Below, in pieces: positions 33,150 to 44,999 of a DNA stretch of 64,000 nt. The DNA comes from Bedellia somnulentella (lineage: Eukaryota > Arthropoda > Insecta > Lepidoptera > Bedelliidae). Positions within the stretch are counted from its first letter, which is position 1; each line of letters starts with the position of its first letter. The notes under the pieces were generated by a model. The model saw nothing but the letters and a program-made list of their open reading frames with translations. It searched no databases and was not told where the DNA came from. The stretch covers positions 6,243,912 through 6,307,911 of the forward strand of contig OY755196.1 in assembly GCA_963576735.1 (NCBI GenBank). Direction: 5' to 3'. A program made the position numbers and the translations under genes.

Positions 33150-33367
33150 ACACGACTTCGGCTCTAAATCAACGGATACGAAACTACCCTACTCATAAGA
33201 AAAAAAAATGATTTTATTAAGTAAAACAAGGCTACACAATATAACTAATAACAACTAATAACTTGTCAACAGATGACCCACATACGTATTTGTTTAGTTT
33301 ACTGTCTGTTCCTTTACTATTTATTTAATTTTGTTTACTTCAAATGTGGCAGACACAGATTTTTTTA
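33150..33367. other. LINE inter-ORF region, no gene
   Basis: AT-rich sequence between the ORF1 end and an inserted SINE. Confidence 0.4.
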
Positions 33368-33690
33368 ACATAAACATAAACGTTCACGCCGTTTTATCCC
33401 CGAAGGGGTTGGCAGAGGTACCAATACTCCTGAACTCACATGGCAAGCGCCATCTAGTTTCCAGAGAAGGTACCCACGTTTTGCTTAGACAGTGTACTCA
33501 CGTGATAGGGGGCAGGCCTATCGCCGTTTGTACGAATACACTGTCACATGACTAAGTACAACTCAGCCATGTGGGTTTCCTCACGATGTTTTCCCTCACC
33601 GTTAGCAACCATGATAAATTAACCACACATATGACTTTAGAAAAGACAAATTGGTGTAGGCCCGTCCCAGGATTGGAACTCACGCCCTAC
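33368..33690 (-). repeat. SINE family B, copy 6
   Basis: From AACATAAACATAAACGTTCA through GATAGGGGGCAGGCC to CAATCCTGGGACGGGCC (minus strand). Head slightly truncated. It lies within the LINE between ORF1 and ORF2. Confidence 0.85.
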
Positions 33691-33945
33691 AGATTTTTTT
33701 GTTTATATATTATTTAATTATGTGTAGTGTAGTGTAGGCCTTAACTGAAAACCAGTGTTTTGCCACTTGGCAATATCAAGCACTGAGTTAGGACCTAGTT
33801 TGTGTTACCATAGCACTAATTTTAAGTTTAAAAATATTGTTTTTTTTCACTTTATGTATTGTTTTTCATATTGTATGTGGTGTTATGTTAACATAAATAA
33901 ACGAGTTATCTATCTATCTATACGTATATAACTGAAACAAACCAT

Positions 33946-36549
33946 TTGAATTGGAATAATTTTACCATAGACGTACGAAAAAACCAAAACAGACTTCTAA
34001 TACTCCATGTTAACATATGCTCACTGATAAAAAGGCACGCCAATATTGAATATGTAATCCAGTCAAGAACAAAACTTATTCATCTTATCGCCATCACAGA
34101 GGTAAACATCACAGAATTGATTAAAAACCTGTTTGAAATCACTGACTACTCGATGTACACGGATCTAAGAAGTAATCGGCGCGGAGGTGGCATCGTCATA
34201 TACGCCCATAAAAGCATATCCCTCACAAGATTGCCTACTAAGATGTGTCATTGTGAATCAATAATAGGGAACATTCATACAAGTGATAACTATGAGTTTG
34301 TTCTATGCGCCATATACAGACCACCGAATCTAAATAAGACTAAATTTATTAGTGAACTCTCATGTGTCTTAAACAAGTTACCCCAAAAAGCTAATTGTGT
34401 TTTAATAGGAGACTTAAATATTGATATTTGTGACCCGAACCCTACTTTGAGTGCTTATCTAAATACGCTAAGTGAATTTGGTTTTGAGTGTTGTATCAGC
34501 CAGTATACGCGTGTTCACGAAGGTAAGCGCGGCAAATCCAAATCGTGCTTAGACCATTTTTTCTTCCGAGATGTATGTTTAGGTAAGTTTTATCATAGTG
34601 TGCGATCAGCTGTAATAAGCGATGCACTAGCCGATCATAACATAATCGGGTTCTCGCTAGTGAGCGAGAAACCACTAAGTAAAGCCCATCGATTTAAGAC
34701 TGTGTATAAACTAGATAACAAAAAAGTGATAAGTGAGCTATCCCAAATAGACTGGAATGTGGTATTATATAATGATGATCCAAATAAAATATTAGACTAC
34801 ATAGTGGATCAATTTAATCATGTTTATATAAAATGACAATATAGCTTGAAAATAGATTTAAATAAAAACCAGGACTGCAACTGGATAAATAATAAAATAT
34901 TATACATGAGTAATAAGAAAAAAAAAAATTTCAGATATGGAAGAACGACGAAAACAATAAAATAAATATATTAATTTACAATTTATAGAAACAAAACTAA
35001 CAAGATTTTGAATAATACTAGGAATAACTATATAAAACGAGATATATGTAATAATCTAAAAAACTCGAAAAAAGTTTGGCAAATCATTAATAGACTGTGT
35101 GGTAAAATTGTTAGTGCTTTAGACGATGCATTATTAAGATTATTTAAAGTTAAGCCAAATGAATAAGCAAATAAATTTGCACAGGAATTTCAGCATAATA
35201 TTGATATTGTTAGCAACTCATGTTGTTTGCCCTTGCTCGACAAAAATACATTCACAAGACTACCAGACCTTTCAATGAGATTAAATCAGTTAGATGAGGA
35301 GATTCTGTATTAAATTATATTAAGCATAGACGATAGCAAAAGTCCAGGTCAAGATAAAATTCGTGCAAAAGATCTAAAAAAGACGGCTAATATAATGACA
35401 CCCGTACTTACCCACTTAATCAACTCATGTATCACCAAGTCTATATACCCAGATAAACTTAAAGTAGGTATTGTACGTCCTATATTCAAAAAAGGCAGTC
35501 ACTTGGACACGAACAATTATAGGCCTATAACGATACTCTCTTGTATAGACAAAATCATCGAAAGGTACATGTTAAAGGTGAAATTAACAAGTTTTTGTCG
35601 AGCAATGGCATACTGCATGAGCGGCAGTTTGGTTTTCAGAGAGATAAAAGTACATCACAGCTTCTTAAGCAGTCTTGTGACGAAGTGAATAGTTATCTGG
35701 ACAAAAAAAACATGTACTTGCGATATTCATTGACTTTAGTAAAGCGTTTGGTGTTTTAAAGTATAATATACTGTACACTAAGATGCAGCAAAATGGTATC
35801 CAGGGCCCGTTGTTGGAATTATTAAAAAAATACCATAGCAACAGATTCACTGCTGTAAACATAGGTGGGGAACTGAGTAAAATGATACCTACAACCAAGG
35901 GCACAGCTCAAGGTTCAATAATCGGTCCGACAGAGTACCTCATCTATGTCAATGATATGTGTAATATTTTTAGATACAGCTCGGTATACCCATTTGCTGA
36001 TGACACATATTTGTTAGTTGCTAATGATAAGCCACAGGTAGCACAGGAGCAGATACAGCACTTTGACCAGCTGTGTAAGTGGTCACATGACATGGGACTA
36101 GCCATAAATTATAACAAAACCAAAATTATGCATATACATTCTCCGTTTTTGAAAACAAATCATATCACCAAAGTTAAAGCCCACGAACACAGCTGTTTAC
36201 ACGGGAGTGCTGGTGTGTGTGCTTGTGATTATTTGGAATTGGTAAACCAGCATGTGTACTTGGGCATAATAATCGACCATTATATTCAATTGGGGACCCC
36301 ACACCGATCATTTCTGTACTAAGCTCAGAGCGACAATGGCAAAATTAAATATTTTGAAATACGAGTTACCGTATAGCACAGATACTGTATATGGCATTAG
36401 CAGATTCAACAATTAATTACGGCCTTTCTTGTTATGGTAGAACATACAAAACATATCTGTGCAAAATATATGATTTACAAGCAAGAATTTTAAAACTAAT
36501 TGTACATTTAAAAACTAAACATATTTACAAAGACAAGTATGATGAGCTA
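33946..36549 (+). pseudogene. LINE ORF2: endonuclease and reverse transcriptase
   Basis: The APE-type endonuclease is open at 33946-34836, with HVNICSL, AITEVNI, RRGGGIVIYA, CAIYRPPN, LIGDLNID and ADHNIIGFSL. After a stop and AT-rich decay, RT follows: DKIRAKDLKK, FKKGSHLDTNNYRPITILSC, a frameshift near 35570, QFGFQRDKSTSQ, GTAQGSIIGP, and motif C FADDTYLLVA (36000). It breaks at 36549, where the ISL2EU element is inserted, and resumes in frame at 41154. It belongs with the ORF1 at 31996-33149. A jockey-superfamily-like LINE; the clade is not assigned. Confidence 0.82.
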
Positions 36550-36816
36550 TTTGAATGAGAGGTTTTCCTTTCTTTCTTTTTTTTTTCTTCCCTGTTCTCA
36601 GGATAGATGGCGCCTGACTTGCTATGTTACTGGTAGGAACGGAACGTCACACCGTTTTTCACACTTGGATGTAATGATATCGTAAAACGGAACGTACATA
36701 AAAATGTTCTGATTTGAAATTCTAAATAAATATCAGTTTAAGCCAAGATAGCTTAAAAGCAACGACGGTATTTATATTCAACATTCTTTTTGTTGTTTAT
36801 ACTCGCCAAAAAGAAA

Positions 36817-37767
36817 ATGTCCCTAGAAAAAAAGAAGAGGAGTCTGTGCCTTGTGGATTTATGTAAAAATGAAGGAATACATTTTTTTTCTAAAGATGAA
36901 AATCGTAAAGCGCAATGGGTACAAGCTATCGTACATTTTAAACCTGGACGAACCATAAAAAAGCATTCGCACATATGCTCAGCACACTTTCATCCGAATG
37001 ATTTTGTAAGAAAACCATTATCGGTGTCACGTTCAAGTAAGTTCATCAAAGTTTACGTATTGTTAGCAATTCCATTGTTCAAAATTGAATAGCGATTCAT
37101 TTATGCTATATCAGATTATATTCTAATAATAGTTTGCCTACCTATTTTAGATGTGGCATCAAAAATTTTGACGAAAACAGCCATTCCATCGATATTTCCA
37201 TTGAAAAATATATCTTCACCTCCCATATCATCCAAAGATCAATTTTCATCATCATACAATGCTCCAGAAGCTGCTGAGCACCAAGAGTCCCTGGCTCCCA
37301 CCTTCTCTCAAATAAAAAAAACATACGCACGAAGTAAGCATACAATTAAGTTTCTTGTTGGAATTACTCCCAGTGGCATGATAAATTATGTTTCCCCATG
37401 TTATGGTGGATCGGCCACAGACAGGCAAATCATAGAAAGAAGTTCTATACTAGACAGATTTGATTACAATGACGAAATAATGGTAGATAAAGGTTGAAAT
37501 GTCCAAGATATTTTCATGCCATATGGAGTTAAGGTTAATATCCTTTTTCAAGAAAGGGAATCAAATTGGTCCGCAAACACTTTAACTAACTATAAAGTAA
37601 AGTAGCCAGCAAACGAGTGCACGTAGAAAGGATAATTGGATTATTGAAAACTTATAAAATATTATGTCAACCATTGAATCAAACTGAAACAATGTTGTCC
37701 AGTGACATTGTATTAATTTGTGCTATGTTAGTCAATTTCCGCTCAAGTATTGTAACACAATTTTAGC
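36817..37767 (+). pseudogene. THAP-domain DDE transposase (ISL2EU type)
   Basis: Exon 1 (36817-37036, donor A|GTAAGT) encodes a THAP zinc finger: CLVDLCKNEGIHFF, W, and the C..H pair in HICSAHFHPNDF. Exon 2 (37151-37767) has the DDE region: SKHTIKFLVGITPSG, CYGGSATDRQI and EIMVDKG. A stop at 37495 follows, then GVKVNI, a frameshift near 37600, and RVHVERIIGLLKTYKIL with CAMLVNF at the C-terminus. The region between THAP and DDE is short, and part of the usual N-terminal catalytic block is lacking. Two lesions make it inactive. Confidence 0.8.
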
Positions 37768-37935
37768 TTTGTAGTGTCGGCTTAGAATAATACTACCCCA
37801 TTTCTTCCGGTGGGTGTACGTAAGAGGCGACTAACGGTATTTGGGCTTATGACGGATTTTTGGGCGATGTGGTTGGAGACCCGACCCCAACAACCTTTAT
37901 TTTACCATCTTTTCCCCACTCATCTCATCTTTCCC
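37768..37935 (+). repeat. SINE-like family A, copy 7
   Basis: Sense copy from TTTGTAGTGTCGGCTTAGAA to TTTTACCATCTTTTCCCCAC; the 3' part is lost. It directly follows the transposase stop. Confidence 0.8.
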
Positions 37936-37984
37936 AGTTTATGGGGAGTCTGCACATTCTTTTGCCATCGTAAAACGTTAGAGC

Positions 37985-38435
37985 CGAGAATTAAAACACG
38001 GCAAGGAGTCGCTTAAAGATGATCCCAAGTCGGGACGCCCAAAAACTTTTTTGGAAACTGTTTTTTTGATATTGTGAAGGAATTTTATTTATTGATTACC
38101 TACTAAAAATACTACAATGAAATGAACTTATTATGCGGCATTGTTGACAAAAATACGTCAAGTGGTTGTCGAGAAAAGGAGAGGTAAACTAGCGAAAGGC
38201 ATCCTGTTTCTGACAGCTCGCTGAGACAGGATTTGAAGAAATCAATCATCCACCCTACAGTCCAGACCTGGCCCCTAGTGACAAAACAACAACGGAAACC
38301 GCCGTAGGCCGTAAAAAGCATTTTGAGGGCAAAGACTGCGATTTCTTGGCAGGGTTAAAAGCTCTTTGTAATAAATGTAAGAAGTGCATTGAAGTAGATG
38401 GAGATTTTATTGAAAAATATTTTTTTTATACATTT
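37985..38435 (+). pseudogene. mariner transposase relic (second subfamily)
   Basis: Pieces of a mariner transposase in order: ELKHGKESLKDDPKSGRPKT (helix-turn-helix region), EKRRGKLAKGILFL, GFEEINHPPYSPDLAPSD and KCIEVDGDFIEKY (C-terminus). Much of the catalytic centre is deleted and frames shift. It differs from the mariner at 49612. No termini recognised. Confidence 0.75.
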
Positions 38436-38587
38436 CTATCAGCAGTTTTAATACCTAGGTTCAGGGCTTTTCAGCCGCCCCTCGTATGTTTTCATTTTAT
38501 AAATCATAATAAAGACCTAACAGAGCATGAAATGATTAAAGCTCTCGGCACCACCCTAAAATAAAAAATCTGTTAACTTTATTATTT

Positions 38588-40419
38588 TTAATTGTATAAA
38601 TATCTATGTAAAAGAGCATTTTTAAAATATATGTCATAAAAGTTTATTAGTGTTTGCAACATTGTTGTTAGAAATCTTTCATCTTTTCTAATTATTATTA
38701 TTTTAAAATCCTTAATTGTGTACATACAGAAGTAAGCCTTCCAGTACATAGCAACTGGCCTTGCACTTGATAATAATAATTGTAATGTTCGTGAAGTTTC
38801 AAACACCCTTCTTTTTCACACAAGTACAAATATGGCACTGTTTCTGGGGATATGACTTTGTCTTTTGCAGTATATGGGCATTTGACTTCAAGTACACTGT
38901 CAGAGCCTACTAGCCGATCTGATGTGCTAGCCAAGAATTGAAATTCACTACAAAATCTGCAAGATTGCTTCAAATTCATGAACAGCCTCATCTTCATACT
39001 TAACACCATTTATGATGGATGGGGTTAACAAATCTGAAGCTTTAACTAGAGAGGCCGCAATTTTTTTTTCACCACTGGTGGCTTTGCAAATCCTGCCAAA
39101 ATTGGAACTATGGAGCCGTGTTAGTCGCTCCTTTTTCCACAATTTGCGGTCTTTCCTTGTCTTCTCTTCAAGGGCATCTCTTTCCTCTTTATTTAAGTTT
39201 CTTTGCTCTAAAAACTCTTCTTCTGGCGTGAGTTGACGATAGTTATGGTCGGCATATATGCCCTGCTTATCAGCTGGTTTGATGATCTGTGCTATTGGCA
39301 TGATGTTACATTGAGTACTCTGGCCACAGAATTTGGCTACTGCATTTTTAAAAGTTTTCATAAAATCTTTTGGAGTCTCAACAATGGGTCTTGGGTCAAA
39401 AGATATCATTTCTTTGTACTTTGTATTTTTGACTTTTAGAACTAGTTCTTCAGCCTTTACAGGCTCTCCAGTGTGCAACTTTCTTGGCTGATGGAATGTC
39501 TGCAGACCAGAAGTAACACTTCTCTTCAGTTTGATTCTTTTATTTTGATGCATGTCAATTATACCGCAGATAACAACGAAAATGTGCTTGCATTGAGCAT
39601 ATGGCCCCATTCCAGCTGCACCTTCACATTGTGCTTCTAATACAAGGTGGTTTCTCAATCTCACAACTACATTGTACACAATGGTTTTTCTCATTTCTGA
39701 TAAAACCATACCAGTGACATAGTAATCACCATGCTCTTCAGCTAATCGGCATGACAGTAAAAAGTATTCGTCATACATATTGCGTGAAGAAGCAATGTTT
39801 TCTCTCTGTGCGAGACGGCAGAAAATTTCCATTTCCTCATTGTTTAAAGATGGCATTAGTGAGCTGCTGTTGACATCTTGAAAATATTGAGGTGGTGGAA
39901 GTGCAATTTCATACACGGTTTCTGGGTCAGTGATGAGGGGACCAAACAGTTTATCGTAATCCGCAAGTCTGCAACAAATAAAAAGTTAGGAGTAACATCT
40001 AGGTTATTAACGTCCGAAATATTTACATTTATTCTTCTACATGAGTGCTGCGGTAATCACGGTAATTTTCATTAGATAAGATATAATAGCTGTTTAGTGT
40101 CGTCTTAGAATAACGCTTACGGTATTGGAGTTTTTAAATGATTTTTGGGCGATGCAGTTGGTGCCATCACCAAAAACCTTTATATTACCATCTTTTCCAC
40201 ACTCAACTTTCCAAAAGTGGCTGAGGAATTTCATTCCGGAACTCTGGCTATCCCTTCTAGGCATTTAAGGCCGTGAACATATTCATGTATGTAAAATATA
40301 AAAGGGTTATAATATATACCTTTGTACGAGAACAGCTTTCTTTCCTGTCAATTTCGCGTTTCTCTTCCGAAGCTCTGATTTTAGGTCCGCCACGGACCAA
40401 GAACCGTAGTCTTTGCTCA
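38588..40419 (-). pseudogene. SAP and YqaJ nuclease protein of ISL2EU element
   Basis: Exon 1 (40419-40321) encodes a SAP domain: WSVADLKSELRKRNAKLTGK. It joins exon 2 (from 39969, acceptor TTTGTTGCAG) in phase to continue RLADYDKLF. Further on are a C..H..C cluster (CEGAAGMGPYAQCKH), RLHSSNFGRICKA, and a YqaJ-type exonuclease core with FLASTSDRLVG, VLEVKCP (D..E-x-K) and HYNYYYQVQGQLLCT. Frameshifts near 38950 and 38710 split the core. YqaJ proteins are lambda-exonuclease-like; in these transposons they probably process DNA ends. The first intron holds family A copy 8. Confidence 0.78.
40095..40290 (+). repeat. SINE-like family A, copy 8
   Basis: Sense copy from TGTTTAGTGTCGTCTTAGAA to ATTTAAGGCCGTGAAC with a degraded tail; in the SAP-YqaJ intron. 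Confidence 0.75.
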
Positions 40420-40582
40420 TGGTGAAAACCCGCAGGCTAATTATAACGGTAAAAAAAACAAAGATGAAACAACAAAATCAAAACTTAACGAAAACAACGA
40501 ACAGACGAAACTGAATTTAAACAATGCGCGAGAAAACTTGGTTACATTCAGAAGCAAGCAGCAAACAAACGTGTTATCATAG

Positions 40583-40840
40583 TCATAAATAAAAGATGTT
40601 ATTAAAGGAAAGAAAAATTTCGACACTGGCGGGGTTTGAACCCGCGACCTTCGGGTATACGCCCCCGTCGCTCTGCCAACTGACACTGTAGCTCAGTTGG
40701 CAGAGCGACGGGGGCGTATACCCGAAGGTCGCGGGTTCGAACCCCGCCAGTGTCGAAATTTTTCTTTCCTTTAATAACATCTTTTATTTATGAGTAATAA
40801 TCCCCACATGAGGAATTCATGTCAAAACACATTAAATTAT
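40583..40840. repeat. head-to-head palindrome of family C tRNA-like repeat
   Basis: Two arms of about 100 bp (40583-40680 and 40695-40790) are almost perfect inverse complements around a 14-base centre. Each contains the tRNA-like core; the right one is complete: acceptor GACACTG/CAGTGTC (7 perfect pairs), D-arm GCTC/GAGC and T-arm GCGGGTTCGAACCCCGC, flanked by GAAATTTTTCTTTCCTTTAA. The right arm continues to AATAATCCCCACATGAGG. A pol III A box and B box are present in both directions. Confidence 0.85.
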
Positions 40841-40941
40841 GTGTTATCATAGATTGTAAAGATAGATAAGAATAAGTCGTTCGTGGTAATATACGTTACT
40901 CTATGGTGATATGACACATGTTTTTAAAGTTGACATTGGCG

Positions 40942-41015
40942 AATTTCCAATTCCTTAGCTCTGGCTACCCCTTCTAGGGATTTATAGCCGTGAGCATATG
41001 TATGTATGTATGTAC
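40942..41015 (+). repeat. SINE-like family A, copy 9 (3' end only)
   Basis: AATTCCTTAGCTCTGGCTAC, CCCTTCTAGGGATTTATAGC, CGTGAGCATATGTATGTATG: just the 3' terminal hairpin and tail. Confidence 0.8.
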
Positions 41016-41153
41016 AATGGCGAAATTATTGTGGCAACACGATTGAGGCCACGAAGAAAAAATTTAAGTAAGTAACGTAGTTACATCAACGCCATCTACA
41101 GAGTTCTAGGAAACTATGTTGTTTTTTTATTTCTCAAAAAGAAAACCTCTCAT

Positions 41154-41452
41154 TCTGCAAAGTATTTAATGTTTACAATAAAGTAAAAATTAATATTATT
41201 TCAGCATATCATAAACAAAATAATAATCTAAGTAGAAACAAAAGAAATGATAATTTAAGATCTCTGCCATATATGCCGCTGTATTTAAAACCTAAATGTA
41301 ATAATATGTATGGAGAAAGAGTATGGAGCTACATCATGCCAAATATGCTTAGTAATCTACCGAAAACTATTGTAACGAAACTGCAAAATAAAAATAAAAT
41401 TCAGGTTTTATCTATATTAAAAAATCATTTTTCTAAATGCTGTGATGTATAA
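41154..41452 (+). pseudogene. LINE ORF2 C-terminus, after the ISL2EU insertion
   Basis: Continues the frame of the piece ending at 36549: FCKVFNVYNKVKI, LRSLPYMPLYLKPKCNNMYG, ERVWSYIMPNMLSNLP, ending at TAA 41450. It restores the expected length of a jockey-group ORF2 tail. Confidence 0.8.
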
Positions 41453-41641
41453 ATGAACATGTCTTTGGGTGGATTTCAACAAGACCGTTAAAATATTGAT
41501 TTCCGTGGATTTTTTTAAATCAAGGTTTTTATTTATTGTTGATCGATATTATTGAAGTTTTTCATAATTTATACATTATATCTTAATATCTAACAGATAA
41601 CTTATAAAACTAGTGAGATTTACATTATTAAAAATTCAATG

Positions 41642-41725
41642 CCATGGCAATGAAACAAGAGTACATGGAAATGAAACACGCGTGCACGGAAATGAATCAA
41701 GCGTCCACGGGAATGAAAATCCTTT
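41642..41725 (+). repeat. 21-bp tandem array, first block
   Basis: Four units of CATGGAAATGAAACACGCGTG type at exactly 21-bp spacing. An open frame runs through it (HGNETRV repeated), but I consider that incidental. Confidence 0.75.
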
Positions 41726-42288
41726 TAAAATTGTATATCTCACAATGAGAAAGCCATATTCAGATATTATTATTTTTGCAGTGAGTGTCTACTTTAATTG
41801 AATTAACTAAACATTTGTCAATTATTTTTAACATTGTTGGTCTCAGACATAGGCCTCCTTCAATGATCTCTGAGACAAACAGTCCTGTGCTTTTCTTGTT
41901 ATCCATCGATAGCCTGTAATCTTGTCTGATTATCAACTTTTTTTTAATTGTATTGTATTTATTTTGTATATATATAAAAAAAAGTTAAATAAAACAAAGG
42001 TATCGGAATCAAAGTAGGTAACGTACTATTATTTATTTAAAATAACTAGATTGACAAAATAAAATAGACAGTTGGTTATACAAAATATCATTTTTAAACA
42101 CTTACAACACAAATTTTGTTTTTAAATCCAAAGCTGAACAAGGCACATTTTTTTTAAAACTAAGACAAATTTGAGAACCTAGAGGACGTTTTACTGGCAA
42201 TAATCACAGCCCATTATTATCAAAAAGAGTAATACTATAATTATCTTATTTTTCATCTTCTGTCAAGTAAATACAAAAATTCATAAGC

Positions 42289-42462
42289 TTAAAACTTATG
42301 GATAATCTTTAACAATTGCACAATCTTTGTATATTGTCTGTTTCTCTTATACGATTCTGATCTCGTAGTACACGATCGCTTCTTATTTTTTTGGCGTCGC
42401 TTTTGCTCAGCCAATCTTTTTCTTTCTTTTCTGTCCTCTTCGGTAAATTTTTGTTTGGACAT
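42289..42462 (-). CDS. 57-residue basic protein, function unknown
   Basis: MSKQKFTEEDRKERKRLAEQ start, then a Lys/Arg-rich helix (RRQKNKKRS), ending with LLKIIHKF and a stop at 42289. The ERKRLAEQKRRQ wording resembles N-terminal basic regions of transposon proteins. It lies between the two 21-bp repeat blocks, so it may be the remaining coding part of that element. It could be chance. Confidence 0.35.
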   Translation of the reverse strand: MSKQKFTEEDRKERKRLAEQKRRQKNKKRSCTTRSESYKRNRQYTKIVQLLKIIHKF

Positions 42463-42892
42463 CACGACACCTTAAAATAAGCAGCCCATTATTATCATCA
42501 TTTAAAGAATATGTGTGAGTGAGCGATTTAGGTCTACTAGGTATTTCATGACGATGAATTAATATTTAATTTAAAAGTTTGAAGATACCTCTGAGTTTGA
42601 TGTATCATATAAAATAAATCTGTCATATTTTTTTCGATTCCTATACTAATTGTCAGTACTAATAGCGCTAATTAGTATGTGGCGGTCGAAAAATTTTATA
42701 AGCTTTGAAGCCTAGTATAAAATATCTTCCTTAACACGGATCTTATAATATTTTCTCATTGTCATATAATACCTTGTATTAACTATGAGCTCATAGTAAG
42801 CTTGAAAGCATAATTTTGTTAAATACTTAAAAATTCCATGAGACTGTTTTGTTATTCGCTATTAATGTAATACTTTAGATTTAATCATACCA

Positions 42893-43090
42893 TGGCAATG
42901 AAAAAAAATATTATGGGAATGAAACACTAAGCCACGGAAATGAATCACCAGGCCATGGAAATGAATGACTATGCCATGGAAATGAAAAATCAGGTCACGG
43001 AAATGAAATTCTTTTCATTTTAGTGGCTGTTTTTTCATTTCCATAGCAAATTTTGACCACGGAAACCATGAAAATGAAAGCATGGCAATG
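42893..43090 (+). repeat. 21-bp tandem array, second block
   Basis: Five to six units of CATGGAAATGAATxxxxxxGC at 19-23-bp, mostly 21-bp, spacing, then inverted and direct solitary copies (CATTTCCATAG, CATGAAAATGAAAGCATGG). More solitary copies are at 43232, 43427 and 43624. Confidence 0.75.
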
Positions 43091-43099
43091 AAAAACAAG

Positions 43100-44237
43100 G
43101 CAAAAATGTTAAATTACTTATCACTTATTTATTATTCGAATGATTAAATACTAAACATACATCCATAATAGAAATAATGTTCTATTGAATTCCTTTACAA
43201 GAAGACAATCTTTCAAAGACATAAGTTATACCTACCCATGGCAATGAAAGAGAAAATGACGAGTAACGAAAAAAAATTATACTTACATTTAAGGCGCGAA
43301 AACGCAGATACTTATGTACTTCCTCCTACGTTGAGCACTTGGGCGGCACTAAGACGTAACGTTTAGCGCAGAGTGGGGGTGAAGAAAGTCTTTTAATAAA
43401 ATGATATTCCTAAATAAGTATAGGGCATGGTAATGAATGGTGTTCCTGGGACAAATGAGTTTGTAGTAACTATTAGTTGTATTGTTGGAATATTTGAATA
43501 AACGTTTTTCACAACGATACTACAACTATTCAAGTAACAAATAAAGCTATGTTTTTGTAAAAACAACCAATAGATTTTTTTCAATAAGCTATAATTCACG
43601 TCAAGGTGGCGTGCGGACAACCTCGGAAATGAAAAATTTAGAGGTTTAACGTTTTTTTGTGGAATATCTATTACTATTTCATCTCATTAGAAAAAAATAT
43701 TTAAAAGTTATAACTACGTCTTTCTGTATGGATTTCATCGATGCCATGTTATAAATGGCCCCGGGAAATTCACTCCTTTCTTCTATTTATTTAATGAATT
43801 GTTTTTAGAATATAAGCACACGTAAATATGTATTTAAATAAAAAGCCGAGCTGGCAGTCTACTAAAAACCTAAAAGGTTTTCAGACTGTCTGCTCGAGTG
43901 TTGTAAATATTTTTTAAAATAAACAATGTTAAATATTAATTATTGTTTTTTAAACATTGGATTAACCACTGCTTTTTTGAAATAAGTTGGGAATCTGCCT
44001 GACTTGAAACATAGGTTAAAAATATGCGTGAATTTGATAAACAGAGAGACTTTTTATAGATGTTCGGTTTCCAGACTGCTGATTTTGAAGTTTTTCCGCT
44101 CATTCTTTACTGATGTTAGCAAAATAATGGTTTACAAAATATAATATATATATTAGCTGTGTAGCGTCGGGTTAGAATAAAAGAAAAGGAAAGAAATTAT
44201 TTATTCATTGCCTTAGGGTACAATAAAATATTACAAT
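43100..44237. other. no gene seen
   Basis: Holds scattered CATGGxAATGAA words up to 43640 and a small hairpin (CAGTCTACTAAAAACC / GGTTTTCAGACTG) at 43856-43890. No coding block is convincing. Confidence 0.4.
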
Positions 44238-44497
44238 TACATACATACATACATATACTCACGCCTGTAAATCCCTAGAAGGGGTAGCCAGAGCTAAGGA
44301 ATTAGAAATTCCTCAGCCACTTTTGGAAAGTTGAGTGGGGAAAAGGTGGTAAAATAAAGGTTGTTGGTGATGGGTCTCCAACCGCATCGCCCAAATATCC
44401 CTTAAAAGCCCCAATACCGTTAGTCGCCTCTTACGTACACCCACCGGAAGAAATGGGGTAGTGGTAGTAGGGTAGCCGACACTACACAGCAAAATAT
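44238..44497 (-). repeat. SINE-like family A, copy 10 (best preserved)
   Basis: Full length in reverse: (CATA)n, CTCACGCCTGTAAATCCC, AAGGGGTAGCCAGAGC, CCACTTTTGGAAAG, GCATCGCCCAAATATCCC, CGCCTCTTACGTACACCCAC, ending GCCGACACTACACAGC. Confidence 0.88.
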
Positions 44498-44999
44498 TAC
44501 AATTTTTTCAAAGAAAACACATAATTTTAGCAAAGAACAAAACAATAAAATATAATTAATAAAACATTTAGAGATAGATATACATACATAATTAAAGTAA
44601 CCTCAAAGGCAAAGAATAGGTTGATGACTCAGCTTTTTTAAAGGAATAGCCTTTAAAACTGATTTTCAGTCAGAACCGTTGTCACGCCACGGACCTGAGT
44701 ACAAAGTATATCTTTAAATAATAAATCATAACATAATACTACTATAACTATAAATAATACTTAAATATATTTTACATAACCTTAAGATATATTATTACAA
44801 ATTGTAAATATAGAAAACTAACGATTAGAGATAATACTCAGACGTACGATAATCTAAATCAGAATATTTTTTACAATACATAAAATTTTATCATTAATAC
44901 AACCGTTACATAAAATTACTTCTTAGTGTGGTGGATTGTATTGGAAAAGGTTTTCTGCAGCGTCAATAAATGTCTCCTAAGCATACGCTTAAAAGACAA
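44498..44999. other. no gene seen
   Basis: AT-rich, no structure recognised. Confidence 0.4.

Larger units (their letters stand above)
36557..41151 (+). mobile_element. ISL2EU-type DNA transposon inserted in LINE ORF2
   Basis: Inverted termini GAGAGGTTTTC.. and ..GAAAACCTCTC, flanked by AT at 36555-36556 and 41152-41153. Removing it with one AT leaves the LINE frame continuous. Contents: a THAP-DDE transposase (+) and a SAP-YqaJ nuclease gene (-), the gene pair known for ISL2EU elements, which to my knowledge also use 2-bp AT duplications. It has been hit by family A and C repeats and a mariner relic. Both genes are broken. Confidence 0.82.

Noticed and set aside
38111..38321. Minus-strand frame opposite the mariner relic
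   Set aside because: The plus strand has ordered mariner blocks; the minus frame has none.
40441..40780. Two minus-strand open frames across the tRNA-like palindrome
   Set aside because: They read through an inverted tRNA-like repeat; the protein has no family resemblance and the frame exists only because of repeat structure.
41613..41801. HGNE-repeat protein
   Set aside because: The 21-bp unit is a multiple of three, so an open frame arises by chance; the second array is not open in the same way.
41642..43090. CRISPR array
   Set aside because: Units are adjacent near-identical 21-mers without unique spacers, in a eukaryotic sequence.
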